Assembly (NCBI RefSeq): GCF_030551255.1
Contig: NZ_CP130630.1
Coordinates: 10,973,001-11,037,000, forward strand
From: Streptomyces sp. NL15-2K
Lineage (GTDB): Bacteria > Actinomycetota > Actinomycetes > Streptomycetales > Streptomycetaceae
Direction of reading: 5' to 3'
Length of the DNA stretch: 64,000 nucleotides
Shown here: positions 19,874 to 29,437 of the stretch, one piece after another
Position numbering within the stretch: position 1 is the stretch's first letter
Layout of the letters: every line of letters begins with the position of its first letter
Notes under the pieces: model-generated
What the model was told of the DNA's origin: nothing
The model's database searches: none
What the model saw: only the letters and a program-made list of their open reading frames with translations
Position numbers and translations under genes: made by a program

Positions 19874-21151
19874 TCAGTAGGCCTCGTCCTCGGGAGCGGG
19901 TGCTGTGGAGGCCAGTGCTGTCGCGGGGTCCTGCGCCGCGCCGCCCGCGGGCACCCAGCGGCCGCCTTCCTTGCGGTACGGCCACCAACGGCCGTCCTGG
20001 CCCAGTCGCAGCTGGCTGGGCGCGCCGACGACCGTCCACCGGTTGCCGTTCGCCCGCAAGGTCGGCCGTTCGTCCTCGTCCCAGGCGGAGTCCAGGGCGG
20101 CACACGCGCGTGCGAGCGTTTCGCCCTCGACGGCCCACTCCTCCTCGAGTACCGACACGGCGGCCGCACCCCCGTGGCGCCAGGCACGCACCGCCAGAGC
20201 CAACTGCTCCCGGCCGCGTCCGGAGCCGTCGGCGAGCCGGTCCGCCACGTCGCTCCTGGGACCGCCGGCGGCAAGGCGTACGGCGTCCTGAGCTGTGGTC
20301 AACTCCGGCTGGGCAGCGTGCGGTTCCGCTCTGGCCGACACAGCCTCCGCCAGAAGGCGGTGTGCCGCTACGGCGGTCCGGGCGGCCAGGAACTCCAGGG
20401 CGGCCGGGTCGACCGAGGGCGCGGCCGGGGCCTCGGTGTCCAGGGACGGCGGCACGCCGGGCTCCTCGGGGAGTTCGGGCAGGGCGGGCAGCGACGGCAG
20501 GACATCCCCGGCCGCGTACGCCTCCGCGGCATCCACGCCCGCCGCAGGCTCGACTGATTCCGTTTCCTCGGCGGGCGGGGCACTGCGGTTCTGTAGGGCG
20601 TCCAGCAGTACGCGTTCGGCGCGTCCGCGCATCAGGAGCAGTACGAAGGGATCCTGGTCCAGCAGCCGTGCCACCTGGTGGCAGAGGGCCGCCGTGTGAC
20701 CGCAGTGGTCCCAGGCGCCGCAGCCGCACTCCGGCTCCAGATCGCCGATGCCCGGCAGCAGTTCGATCCCCGCGGCCGCCGCGTCCTCGACCAGGTGCGG
20801 CGGCATCTCGCGGTCCAGCAGTGCCGCGACGTGTCCGGCCCGCTCGACGGCCATGTCGACAAAGCGGTCCCACTGTTCGCCGGACAGCTCCGCCAGCAGG
20901 ACGTCGGCCCGGTGCGCCGTGCCGTCGCGGTCCTGGACGACGGCCGTGATGCGTCCCGGGCGCACGGACACCGCGCCCACCGCTCCCGCGCGGGCGAGCC
21001 TGCGGCCCGTCTTCACCTGCTTCCCGTCCAACGCGGTGTCCTCCAGCGCCTTCAGCCAGGCCTGGCCCCACCACGACTGCGCGAAGCCCCGCCCGCGCGC
21101 GGGCGGCAACGCCGCGAACGTGCGTTCCGTGTCACCGTCGTACGCCGTCAT
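19874..21151 (-). CDS. SWIM zinc-finger protein
   Basis: The 425-residue protein carries a SWIM zinc finger (CxCx4-6CxH) at about residues 135-150, seen as ECGCGAWDHCGHTAALCHQVA. The N-terminal part (RGFAQSWWGQAWLKALE) is the conserved start of actinobacterial SWIM proteins. A Pro/Glu-rich linker (about 200-240) and a helical C-terminal domain with a Trp-rich end follow. The ATG overlaps the helicase stop (ATGA), so both are coupled. SWIM proteins next to SNF2 ATPases are thought to bind DNA for the helicase; the cellular role is not established. Confidence 0.85.
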   Translation of the reverse strand: MTAYDGDTERTFAALPPARGRGFAQSWWGQAWLKALEDTALDGKQVKTGRRLARAGAVGAVSVRPGRITAVVQDRDGTAHRADVLLAELSGEQWDRFVDMAVERAGHVAALLDREMPPHLVEDAAAAGIELLPGIGDLEPECGCGAWDHCGHTAALCHQVARLLDQDPFVLLLMRGRAERVLLDALQNRSAPPAEETESVEPAAGVDAAEAYAAGDVLPSLPALPELPEEPGVPPSLDTEAPAAPSVDPAALEFLAARTAVAAHRLLAEAVSARAEPHAAQPELTTAQDAVRLAAGGPRSDVADRLADGSGRGREQLALAVRAWRHGGAAAVSVLEEEWAVEGETLARACAALDSAWDEDERPTLRANGNRWTVVGAPSQLRLGQDGRWWPYRKEGGRWVPAGGAAQDPATALASTAPAPEDEAY

Positions 21152-24012
21152 CGTCCGCCCCCTCGTAGTTCGACCAGATCGGCCAGCTCGGCGTCCGTCA
21201 GTTCCGTGAGCGCCGCCTCGCCGGAGCCCAGCACCGCATCCGCCAGCTGTCGCTTGCGGCTCAGCATCTCGGCGATACGGTCCTCGATGGTTCCTTCGGT
21301 GATCAGCCGGTGCACCTGCACGGGCCGGGTCTGTCCGATGCGGTACGCGCGGTCGGTGGCCTGGGCCTCGACGGCGGGGTTCCACCAGCGGTCGTAGTGC
21401 ACGACGTGCTCGGCCCGCGTCAGGTTCAGGCCCGTGCCCGCCGCCTTCAACGACAGCAGGAAGACCGGGACCTCACCTGCCTGGAAACGCGCCACCATCG
21501 CCTCGCGTCCGGCGACGGATGTCCCGCCGTGCAGGAACTGCGAGGGCACGCCGCGATCCGACAGGTGCCGCTCGATGAGCCGGGCCATACGCACGTACTG
21601 CGTGAAGACCAGGACGCCCGCCCCCTCGGAGAGGATGGTGTCCAGGAGTTCGTCCAGGAGCTCCAACTTTCCCGACCGGCCGACGATCCTGGGCTCCTCC
21701 TCCTTGAGGAACTGCGCCGGATGGTTGCAGATCTGCTTCAGGCCCGTCAGGAGCTTCACGATCAGCCCGCGCCGCTCCATGCTGTCGGCGCCGGAGATCT
21801 CCGCGAGCGTCTCGCGCACCACGGCCTCGTACAGGCCCGCCTGCTCCTTGGTGAGCGACACGGCGCGGTCGGTCTCGGTCTTCGGCGGCAGCTCCGGGGC
21901 GATCCCGGGATCCGACTTGCGACGCCGCAGCAGGAAGGGGCGTACGAGCCGGGCGAGGCGTTCCGCGGCGGCCGGATCCTGACCGTCCTCGACGGCCTGC
22001 GCGTAGCGTGTGCGGAAGGTGCCGAGCCGGCCCAGCAGCCCCGGCGTGGTCCAGTCGAGGATCGCCCACAGCTCGGACAGGTTGTTCTCCACCGGCGTTC
22101 CGGTGAGCGCCACGCGCGCGCGTGCGCCGATCGAGCGCAGCTCGCGGGCGGTCGCCGAGTACGGGTTCTTCACGTGCTGGGCCTCGTCCGCCACGACCAT
22201 GCCCCACGGCACCTCGGCCAGTCGGCGCGCGTCCAGGCGCATGGTGCCGTACGTGGTGAGTACGAACTCCCCGTCGGCCAGGTCCTCCAGCCGGCGGTGC
22301 GCGCCGTGGAAGCGACGCACGGGAGTACCGGGCGCGAACTTCTCGATCTCGCGCTGCCAGTTGCTCATCAAGGACGTGGGGCACACCACGAGCGTGGGAC
22401 CGGCGGACGCCGCGTCGGTCTGCCGGTGCAGGTGCAGCGCGATGAGTGTGATCGTCTTGCCGAGTCCCATGTCGTCGGCGAGACAGCAGCCCAGGCCCAG
22501 GGACGTCATGCGGGCGAGCCAGCTCAGGCCCCGCCGCTGATAGTCCCGCAGGGTGGCCGTGAGCGCGGCGGGTTGCGCCACCGGCTCCTGCCCCTCGGGG
22601 TCCGCGAGCCGCTCCCGCAGGGCCGCCAGCCATCCCGTGGGGTGGACCTCGACCCGCCGTCCGTCGATCTCCGTGGAGCCCGTCAGAGCGGCGCCGAGCG
22701 CGTCGATGGGTGTCACCTTGTGGTCCTGCTGGGCGTGGGCGCGGCGTACCTCGTGCGGGTCGACCAGGACCCACTGGTCACGCAGCCGCACGACCGGCCG
22801 GTTGGCCTCGGCGAGCCGGTCCAGTTCCTCCCGCGTGAGCCGCTGGTCGCCCAGTGCGAACCGCCAGTTGAAGGACAGCAGCGCGTCGGCGGACAGGAAC
22901 GACGGCGTGTCCGAGGAGAGGCGGTCCGTCCCCGGCGCGTCGTCCGGCGGACCGACCACCGCGCGGGTCTTGAGCGTGCGGGCCAGTTCCTTCGGCCAGT
23001 GCACCTCGACTCCGACGCCGGCGAGCGCTCGGGCGCCCTCTCCGAGGAGCTCGGTGACCTCCTCGTCGGCGAGGTCGACGGCGTCCGGCACGGTCGCCGA
23101 CAGCAGCGGCGTGAGCGGCGACCAGGCCCGGGCCGCCCGGCGGAGGGCGAGCAGGGCGTCCATCCGCGCGCGTGGGCCGAAAGCGCCGCCCGTGGCGCCG
23201 GTCGCGGTCCACGCCGTCACGGCGTCCGCGACCAGAGTCGGATCGCTCACGCTGTGCACCTGCGGCACGGCGCGGAAGGACAGCGCCATGTCGTCCTGCC
23301 ACCCGTCGGCCAGGCCGGGCACCTCGACGCGCAGCGAGAGCCGGACGCCCGCGTCGTGGCCCGCGGCGACATCGGCGGCCCACTCACGCTGCTCGGGCAG
23401 GTGCTGCGGCTCCTGCGCCGCGTAGGCCGGGCCGCCGGTCACCAGCGAAGCCGCGGGGGAGCGGGGCAGCGCGTCGGCGACCGCGTCCAGGAAGGCACGC
23501 AGCAGCCGGTCCGGATCGGGCAAGTGAAGCGGCCCGGCGCCGTCCACGGGCACGGCGTGCGCCTCGGGCGGCATCGCGGCGGCGAGCCGGCGGATGTGCT
23601 CGACGTCCGCCGTTCCCAGAGGGCCCGTGCGCCAGGCGTCGTGGTCGCTCGGGGACAGGCCGGGCAACAGCAGTCCGCGCGCGACGAAGTGCAGGGCCAG
23701 TACGGACGCCGCGCCCCAGAACACGGCCGACCGGTGTCCGTGCGCGCCGACACGCGCGCGTGTGAGCACCGGCAGGGCGGCGCGCACCGGCAGTAGGACG
23801 GCCGGCACGCTCACCCGCTCGACACCGTCGCCGCCGGGCAGGACGACGGTCAGGTCTTCGACCGACCCCGCGTCGACGGCGGCCGGGGCTTCACCGTCGG
23901 GCCGCCAGAAGGCGAACGTGCCCGTGCGAGCCGGGTCACCGGGCACGAACACGGCACAATAACCGGCCAGTTCGGAGATCTCGGACGGTGACGCACCGGG
24001 AAACTTCTGCAC
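21148..24012 (-). CDS. SNF2-family DEAD/DEAH-type DNA translocase
   Basis: The approximately 954-residue protein has an N-terminal SNF2-associated region (1-450) and a C-terminal two-lobed SNF2 ATPase. Motifs: Walker A ADDMGLGKT, motif II VVADEAQHVKN, motif III LTGTPVENN, motif V KAAGTGLNLT and motif VI DRWWNPAVEAQATDRAYRIGQ. It should be an ATP-driven DNA translocase. I chose GTG 24012, which has GAGGAG upstream; the frame is open to an ATG at 24108 but that stretch looks non-coding. It is coupled to the SWIM gene and divergent from the desaturase gene. Confidence 0.88.
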   Translation of the reverse strand: MQKFPGASPSEISELAGYCAVFVPGDPARTGTFAFWRPDGEAPAAVDAGSVEDLTVVLPGGDGVERVSVPAVLLPVRAALPVLTRARVGAHGHRSAVFWGAASVLALHFVARGLLLPGLSPSDHDAWRTGPLGTADVEHIRRLAAAMPPEAHAVPVDGAGPLHLPDPDRLLRAFLDAVADALPRSPAASLVTGGPAYAAQEPQHLPEQREWAADVAAGHDAGVRLSLRVEVPGLADGWQDDMALSFRAVPQVHSVSDPTLVADAVTAWTATGATGGAFGPRARMDALLALRRAARAWSPLTPLLSATVPDAVDLADEEVTELLGEGARALAGVGVEVHWPKELARTLKTRAVVGPPDDAPGTDRLSSDTPSFLSADALLSFNWRFALGDQRLTREELDRLAEANRPVVRLRDQWVLVDPHEVRRAHAQQDHKVTPIDALGAALTGSTEIDGRRVEVHPTGWLAALRERLADPEGQEPVAQPAALTATLRDYQRRGLSWLARMTSLGLGCCLADDMGLGKTITLIALHLHRQTDAASAGPTLVVCPTSLMSNWQREIEKFAPGTPVRRFHGAHRRLEDLADGEFVLTTYGTMRLDARRLAEVPWGMVVADEAQHVKNPYSATARELRSIGARARVALTGTPVENNLSELWAILDWTTPGLLGRLGTFRTRYAQAVEDGQDPAAAERLARLVRPFLLRRRKSDPGIAPELPPKTETDRAVSLTKEQAGLYEAVVRETLAEISGADSMERRGLIVKLLTGLKQICNHPAQFLKEEEPRIVGRSGKLELLDELLDTILSEGAGVLVFTQYVRMARLIERHLSDRGVPSQFLHGGTSVAGREAMVARFQAGEVPVFLLSLKAAGTGLNLTRAEHVVHYDRWWNPAVEAQATDRAYRIGQTRPVQVHRLITEGTIEDRIAEMLSRKRQLADAVLGSGEAALTELTDAELADLVELRGGGR

Positions 24013-24261
24013 AGCTATGCCGCACTCCTCAAATTTGACTACAGCGGGTCGGAGTCGCCGAGGGTACAGCACTGCGGCGGTCGACCCGCCATGGCGGGGG
24101 AGTGGCATGGATCACTTCGTGGATGAGGTGTCCTTAACCCCCCTGTCCGAGCGGTGCTGACCCCCTGACGTACACGGGGGGTGGCCTCATGGTCGCGCCG
24201 GGTCACCGAATCGTACGTTTCCTCAGGTCAGCCCGTTACCTGAGAGAGCCGGAGTCCAGAC

Positions 24262-25317
24262 ATGACCCAGACCACCGCGGGCGTCGCAGCCCGCCCTCGG
24301 GAGGTGCCCCGCTCCGCGCCCGGCGGGAGCGAGTTCACCCCGCTCCTGCGCACGGTCAAGAGTCAGGATCTCCTGGAACGCCGGTACGCCTGGTACGCAC
24401 GAGGTATCGCGGTCAACACACTCGCCCTGGCCGGTCTCCTCACGGGCGTCGTCATGGTCGGCGACTCCTGGTGGACGCTCCTGCTGGCGCCGCTGCTCGC
24501 CGTGCTCTGCGCGCGTACGGCCTTCATGGGCCACGACGCGGGCCACGGGCAGATCACCGCCAACAAGGCGGCCGGGCGGGTCATCGGACTCATCCACGGC
24601 AACCTGCTGCTGGGGATGAGCTTTTCCTGGTGGAACCACAAGCACAACCGCCACCACGCCAACCCCAATCACATAGACAAGGACCCCGACGTCGCCGCCG
24701 ACGTCCTCGTCTTCACCGGCGAGCAGGCGAAGGACCGCACGGGCTTCCGGCGCTGGCTCACCCGCAACCAGGCCTGGCTGTTCTTCCCGCTCACCCTCCT
24801 CGAAGGCGTCGCCCTGAAGATCCAGAGCTTCCGGGACCTGCGCCGGCAGCCGCCCCGGGAACGATCGGTGGAGGCCGTGCTCCTGGTGAGCCACCTCGCC
24901 GGCTACGCGACGCTGCTGCTCACGTCCATGTCTCCCGGCAAGGCTCTGGTGTTCGCAGCCCTCCACCAGGCCCTCTTCGGCCTGCATCTGGGACTGGCCT
25001 TCGCACCCAACCACAAGGGCATGGAGATGCCGGACCCGGGCGGCGAATCCTGGGGCCACCTGCGCCGACAGGTGCTCACCTCGCGCAACATCCGCGGGGG
25101 CGCCGTCACCGACTGGTTCCTCGGCGGCCTCAACTACCAGATCGAGCACCACCTCTTCCCCAGCATGCCCCGCCCTCATCTGCGACTGGCCCAGCCCCTG
25201 GTGCGCGCCCACTGCCGGGAATTGGGTATCCCCTATGCGGAGGCCGGGCTCGTCGACTCCTACCGGCAGGCGCTTCGCCACATGTACGAGGTGGGGGAGC
25301 CCCTCAGGGCCGAGTAG
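24262..25317 (+). CDS. Membrane fatty acid desaturase
   Basis: The 351-residue protein is an acyl-lipid/acyl-CoA desaturase with the three histidine boxes that bind the di-iron centre: HDAGH (about 93), HNRHH (about 129) and QIEHH (about 293). Four or so membrane helices flank the boxes. It introduces a double bond into fatty acyl chains using electrons from a ferredoxin or cytochrome and oxygen. It is divergent from the SNF2 gene, and a small membrane protein gene follows 115 bases later. The intergenic region contains a C5/G6 inverted run around 24162-24182, possibly regulatory. Confidence 0.9.
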   Translation: MTQTTAGVAARPREVPRSAPGGSEFTPLLRTVKSQDLLERRYAWYARGIAVNTLALAGLLTGVVMVGDSWWTLLLAPLLAVLCARTAFMGHDAGHGQITANKAAGRVIGLIHGNLLLGMSFSWWNHKHNRHHANPNHIDKDPDVAADVLVFTGEQAKDRTGFRRWLTRNQAWLFFPLTLLEGVALKIQSFRDLRRQPPRERSVEAVLLVSHLAGYATLLLTSMSPGKALVFAALHQALFGLHLGLAFAPNHKGMEMPDPGGESWGHLRRQVLTSRNIRGGAVTDWFLGGLNYQIEHHLFPSMPRPHLRLAQPLVRAHCRELGIPYAEAGLVDSYRQALRHMYEVGEPLRAE

Positions 25318-25432
25318 GGGCGAAGGTCGGGGATGTCTCAGGGACGTCTCAGGGTCGCGGTTCGGAACCGCGGGAAGCGCGGACCCGTTTTCTGAACAGA
25401 GAGCGGCAGTGGCCGCGAAGGAGGCGACGCAC

Positions 25433-25615
25433 ATGTCGAAGAACGCGAAGATCGCCGCAGGAGGTGTGGCGGTCGGGCTCATCCTGCTGATCTGGCTGCC
25501 CTGGTGGGCCGCGCTGCTGATAATCCTGGGAGTTCCGGCCGCGGCATACCTCACGCTGGACCCCTCACAGCGGCGCAGGCTGCGCCGTGTCACACGCAAG
25601 GAGATCGGTCGCTGA
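25433..25615 (+). CDS. Small membrane protein (60 aa)
   Basis: A 60-residue protein with two short hydrophobic helices (AAGGVAVGLILLIWLPWW and AALLIILGVPAAAYL) and a very basic C-terminus (RRRLRRVTRKEIGR). The ATG at 25433 has AAGGAGG eight bases upstream, which is strong support for translation. Function unknown; such proteins may modulate a neighbouring membrane enzyme, here the desaturase. Confidence 0.75.
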   Translation: MSKNAKIAAGGVAVGLILLIWLPWWAALLIILGVPAAAYLTLDPSQRRRLRRVTRKEIGR

Positions 25616-26102
25616 CGCACCCGTGTCGGCTCGTCCGGGCCGTCCGGTGAGCAGGACGACCACATCGACGCTCGCGGGCCTGCTGACGGCACGGTCCGCG
25701 GGCGGCCGGACGTCGAGGCCCTACGGCGGCTGCACAGATGCGCGGTCGCGGCGCAGCCTGGTCCGCGAGGCCGGGGAACGCGGGCTGTCCTGGAGGCGCC
25801 GGCCGCCACCCCCGAGACGGTCGGCCCGCACGCCGACGCCGCGCGCCTCTGCTGGGACGCCGCCATGACCGCCGTACACCCTGGCCGGTGGGAGGAACAT
25901 CGATGGCAGCGCTTCGTGCGGCTGTGTGAAGCGGCGCCGACGCACGTGCCGCGCCGACGCACGTGCCGCGCCGCGGCATGTGCTGCCGAACGCGACGCGC
26001 TTGCGTCCCAGAATGACCAGGACACCTTCGGCGCGCTCATCGTCGACCATGACAGGAGGCGTCGACTGCGCCGCCCCCCCCGCGGGGCGCGGCCGGTCGG
26101 GC
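25616..26102. other. Gene-poor stretch with 17-bp tandem duplication
   Basis: No frame gives a recognisable protein. A plus-strand frame at about 25690-25930 looks weakly coding (VEALRRLHRCAVAAQP, WEEHRWQRFVRLCEAA) but has no start with a ribosome binding site, so it may be a gene relic. The 17-mer gcgccgacgcacgtgcc is duplicated in tandem at 25934-25967 with a degenerate third copy. A run of eight C occurs at 26074-26081. Confidence 0.4.
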
Positions 26103-26990
26103 TCACCCGGGGCGTACGGCCATCTTGTCGAGCGCCTCCAAGAGCCCGGGCAGTTCCGGGCCCCGGCCCACCGGAAGCACCTCACCGGGCTCGTCGTCGA
26201 GCAGCACGAACGCGATGTCGTCGGTCCTGGCCACGAGCGACCAGCCGGGACCGTCGGCGCGCAGCGTCCGGGCGTCCCCCGGCGCGAAGGTCGACCGGAC
26301 CCGGCCCAGGGGCGGCGGCGTGTCGACGTACGCACGGGCCTCCGCGAGGACGCGCCGGATGCCGGTGCGGCGACTGGGCCCGCTCTGCTCGGCCTCTTGG
26401 CCGTCCCCGGCGGTCCCCGAGGACACGCCGTCCTCAGAGACCCCGCCGCTCTCGGAATCTTCCGAATGCCCGCCGCCCGGGCGCACGAAGGCCGCGTCGT
26501 CGATCTGCTCCCGCCACATCGCCCACTGGAGGGCGATCTCGTCGGCTCCCAGACGCCGCTGGGCAGGGCCCCACATGCTGGTGTCCGGCGGCGTCAGGGC
26601 GGGACGGTCCGCGACCTCGGGGTCGGGATCGTGCGGCGCGGGCACGCCAGGGGCAGCGACGGCGACATCGAGGGGCCAGCCGGGCAGAGCGGCGACGACT
26701 GTGCGTTCATCGGGCGACAGATCGTGCTCCATGCCGCAGTCCCAGGACGCTATGGCGACGGCTACCAGTGACACGTCGTCGATGACGACCGTCCATCGGG
26801 CTCCGTCGCCGTCCTGCCCGAGTACCAGACCGTATCCGTCGGCCAGCGGGGCGAGACCGAGCGCGGCGCACGCCGCCGGATAGTCGTCGCCCAGTACGCT
26901 CGGGAACTTCGCCGGCGTCAGCAGCGCTGCCGTCAGCACATAGAGCGCATCGTCCACGGCGGCGACGACGTCCTCGTCCGTCCCGGCCAT
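26103..26990 (-). CDS. Unrecognised soluble protein (295 aa)
   Basis: The 295-residue acidic protein has an N-terminal domain of about 115 residues (VDDALYVLTAALLTPAKFPSV, GYGLVLGQDGDGARWTVVID), a variable Ser/Gly-rich linker (about 175-200) and a C-terminal domain (LRADGPGWSLVARTDDIAFVLLDDEPGEVLPV) that reads like a degenerate repeat of the first. It has no signal peptide or membrane helix. The ATG at 26990 has GGAGG seven to eight bases upstream. I can assign no function. Confidence 0.65.
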   Translation of the reverse strand: MAGTDEDVVAAVDDALYVLTAALLTPAKFPSVLGDDYPAACAALGLAPLADGYGLVLGQDGDGARWTVVIDDVSLVAVAIASWDCGMEHDLSPDERTVVAALPGWPLDVAVAAPGVPAPHDPDPEVADRPALTPPDTSMWGPAQRRLGADEIALQWAMWREQIDDAAFVRPGGGHSEDSESGGVSEDGVSSGTAGDGQEAEQSGPSRRTGIRRVLAEARAYVDTPPPLGRVRSTFAPGDARTLRADGPGWSLVARTDDIAFVLLDDEPGEVLPVGRGPELPGLLEALDKMAVRPG

Positions 26991-27124
26991 CCCAGCCTCC
27001 CCATCGGTTCGTCCAACGGCGCGCACCCTAGTGCGACCGGAAGGCGCTTGTCACGACTCCCCGGCACACCCGAGCTGCGGTTTTCCGGCCGGGCGGGGCG
27101 AATCGACCACCTGTCGCCGGTATG

Positions 27125-27466
27125 TCAGGCAGCCGGCAGTCCCAGGAGCGTACGCGCCACCGTCCGCGGCGACTCGTCGCGTTCCCGCGCGAGGGCGATG
27201 ACGGCCCGGCACGCCAGCTCGTTCACCCCGAACGACAGCGCCTCCGGCGACACCCAGCCCGCCGCCTCGTCGATCCGCTCCTGGTCGTCCTCCGCGCAGG
27301 CCGACACGTATGCGGCGGCGGCCTCGAACAGGTTGTGCGAGCGTGTGCCCCGGCCGGTGTTCGTCTCTGCACGCAAGGCGTTGAGGAACCTGGCACCGGA
27401 CTTGCGGACCCTGCCGAACATGCTGACCACCTTCCCCCTGCGTGGTTGCCATGGCTGAACGGTCAT
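27125..27466 (-). CDS. Conserved-looking hypothetical protein (113 aa)
   Basis: The 113-residue protein starts MTVQPWQPRRGKVVSMFGRV and is mostly helical (NLFEAAAAYVSACAEDDQERI, NELACRAVIALARERDESPRT). The ATG at 27466 has GAGGAG seven bases upstream, whereas the inner Met at 27421 has none. No known domain recognised. It is single and not coupled to a neighbour. Confidence 0.65.
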   Translation of the reverse strand: MTVQPWQPRRGKVVSMFGRVRKSGARFLNALRAETNTGRGTRSHNLFEAAAAYVSACAEDDQERIDEAAGWVSPEALSFGVNELACRAVIALARERDESPRTVARTLLGLPAA

Positions 27467-27850
27467 CTTGCGCTCCTCAACGTAGAGTTGGAGCTTCGGT
27501 TGCAGAAGGGGGACGGTGCGGTGAGACGCTGCGAGCGGCTCGAACAGATCCGGCGGATGGACCCGGAGAAGGACGTCCTGGAGATCCATCGGCTTTGGCA
27601 GCGAGCAGGGGCGCACGGCGATCCCCCGCAGCAACCTTGACGAGGCCCTGTCCCGCCCCGCTCGCACCGCTCCTGCGCACCTCCACGCTCGCCCTGCTCG
27701 ACGAACCGCTCCTGCGGGCCTTCCGCTACCCGCCCCCGCGCCCGCTCACCCGCGCCCTCGACGAACCGGGCACCCGCCCGGTCCCCGGCGTACGGGGCTG
27801 TCCCGTGCGCCACACGGGATCGTGAGCGGTCCCCTCGCCTCTCCTGGGCG
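27467..27850. other. Intergenic region with possible gene relic
   Basis: No start codon with a ribosome binding site leads into a convincing protein here. A plus-strand stretch at about 27655-27790 reads LAPLLRTSTLALLDEPLLRAFRYPPP, which is reminiscent of the C-terminal part of actinobacterial DUF2236/MpaB-type oxygenases, then degrades. It is best viewed as a possible remnant. Confidence 0.35.
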
Positions 27851-28450
27851 TCAGCCCTCGCGGACGGCCACCGCCAGGAACCGGTCGTCCTCGTCGACGT
27901 ACGACGTCATCCGCCACCCGGAACCGGCCAGCAGTGGACGCAGGTTGTGCTCGGCGCGCAGATCGTCCGGGGTGATCTGCCGGCCCTGGCGCGCGGCGAG
28001 CGCCGCCCTGCCGATGGGGTGGAAGAGCGCCAGCGTCCCTCCGGGGCGTACGACGCGCGCCAGCTCGCGCAGGTTCTCGGCCGGATCGGGCAGATGCGAG
28101 ATGAGCCCCGCGCCGAACACCGCGTCGAGCGACTCCGAGCGCAGCGGCAACACGGCGACATCGGCGAGCAGCAACTGTCCGTCCCGGTCCCGTCCGGCCC
28201 GTATGGCGGCCTGCAGCATGGCCGGAGTCAGATCGGCCCCCAGCACCACTCCCGAGGGCCCCACGGCCGCGCGCAGCGGCGTCAGCGCGCGCCCGGTGCC
28301 GCAGCCCGCGTCGAGCACGCGGTCCCTCTCACGCAGCCCGAGGTCCGCGACCGCCGCGGCATAGGCGGGGCCGTCGTCGGGGAAGCGGCTGTCCCAGTCG
28401 GCGGCGCGGGCGGTGAAGAACTCCTGGACACGTGTGTGGTCGTCGCTCAT
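27851..28450 (-). CDS. Class I SAM-dependent methyltransferase
   Basis: The 199-residue protein has a Methyltransf_11-type fold. Motif I DRVLDAGCGTGRALTP binds SAM, the acidic end of strand 2 is GADLTPAML, and the post-motif segments LLADVAVLPLRSESLDAVF and RVVRPGGTLALFHPIG are present. The substrate is unknown. ATG 28450 gives a ribosome binding site (GAGGA) about 12 bases away; ATG 28459 is only three bases from it. The gene is monocistronic and divergent from the MHYT gene. Confidence 0.85.
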   Translation of the reverse strand: MSDDHTRVQEFFTARAADWDSRFPDDGPAYAAAVADLGLRERDRVLDAGCGTGRALTPLRAAVGPSGVVLGADLTPAMLQAAIRAGRDRDGQLLLADVAVLPLRSESLDAVFGAGLISHLPDPAENLRELARVVRPGGTLALFHPIGRAALAARQGRQITPDDLRAEHNLRPLLAGSGWRMTSYVDEDDRFLAVAVREG

Positions 28451-28602
28451 GTTCCGCATGATTCCTCACCGGCACGGATGACGCCGCGGTGCACATGTTC
28501 GAGCGTGCCGCGATCGTTCAGGTACATATCTGCGTCATATTCCAACACCTTTCGAAATGCGCCCCTTTCGCACGCCCCTGTTCGGACTAGCGTCCCGGAG
28601 CC

Positions 28603-29376
28603 ATGGGACACCTGGACCACGCCGCCCTGGGGTGGCTGACCCCCGTGCTGTCGTACGTGATGGCCTGCATAGGCGCCGCCCTCGGGCTGCGCTGCACCGT
28701 CCGCGCGCTCGGCGCCACCGGACGCTCGCGCCGCAACTGGCTCATCACCGCGGCGTCGGCGATCGGCACCGGCATCTGGACCATGCACTTCGTGGCCATG
28801 CTCGGCTTCAGCGTCAGCGGCACCGACATCCGCTACGACGTGCCGCTGACGATCGCGAGCCTCCTCGTCGCCATGATCGTCGTCTGCGCCGGCGTCTTCG
28901 CCGTCGGCTACAGCCGTGACCGCACCCGCGCACTCCTCCTCGGCGGACTCACCACCGGCCTCGGCGTCGCGAGCATGCACTACCTGGGCATGGCCGCGGT
29001 ACGCCTGCACGGCGACGTCGGCTACGACCCCGCGCTCGTCGGACTCTCCGTCCTGATCGCCGTCATCGCGGCGACAGCGGCCCTGTGGGCGGCGCTCAAC
29101 ATCAAGTCACCCGTCGCCGTCACCATGGCCTCCCTCATCATGGGCGCGGCGGTCAGCAGCATGCACTACACCGGCATGTTCGCGGTGAGTGTGCGTGTCA
29201 CGCCCTCCGGGGCGGCCCTGCCCGGGGCCACGGCGATGCAGTTCATCTTCCCCCTCGCCGTCGGCCTCGGGTCCTATCTCTTCCTGACCTCAGCCTTCGT
29301 CGCCCTGTCGCCGACGACGGGGGAGCGCCGGGCCTCCGCCTCGGCCCAGCGGCCGGTCGAAAGCACGGCCCACTAG
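28603..29376 (+). CDS. MHYT-domain integral membrane protein
   Basis: The 257-residue protein has seven predicted membrane helices and the three signature motifs of the MHYT sensor: WTMHFVAM, ASMHYLGM and SSMHYTGM. Conserved Met/His residues are proposed to bind copper and sense a diatomic gas or redox state. No output domain (GGDEF, EAL, kinase) follows, so it is a stand-alone MHYT protein. It sits 61 bases ahead of the conservon kinase gene in the same direction and could feed a membrane signal into it; that is inference. Confidence 0.85.
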   Translation: MGHLDHAALGWLTPVLSYVMACIGAALGLRCTVRALGATGRSRRNWLITAASAIGTGIWTMHFVAMLGFSVSGTDIRYDVPLTIASLLVAMIVVCAGVFAVGYSRDRTRALLLGGLTTGLGVASMHYLGMAAVRLHGDVGYDPALVGLSVLIAVIAATAALWAALNIKSPVAVTMASLIMGAAVSSMHYTGMFAVSVRVTPSGAALPGATAMQFIFPLAVGLGSYLFLTSAFVALSPTTGERRASASAQRPVESTAH

Positions 29377-29437
29377 CGGTCACCGGACCCAGCACCGCCC
29401 GGACGGCACCCCCGAACGACTCCCGAGCGAGGAGGCC

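Noticed and set aside
26074..26081. Run of eight C as a phase-variable tract
   Set aside because: It lies in non-coding sequence just past a gene end and not within a promoter or reading frame that could switch.
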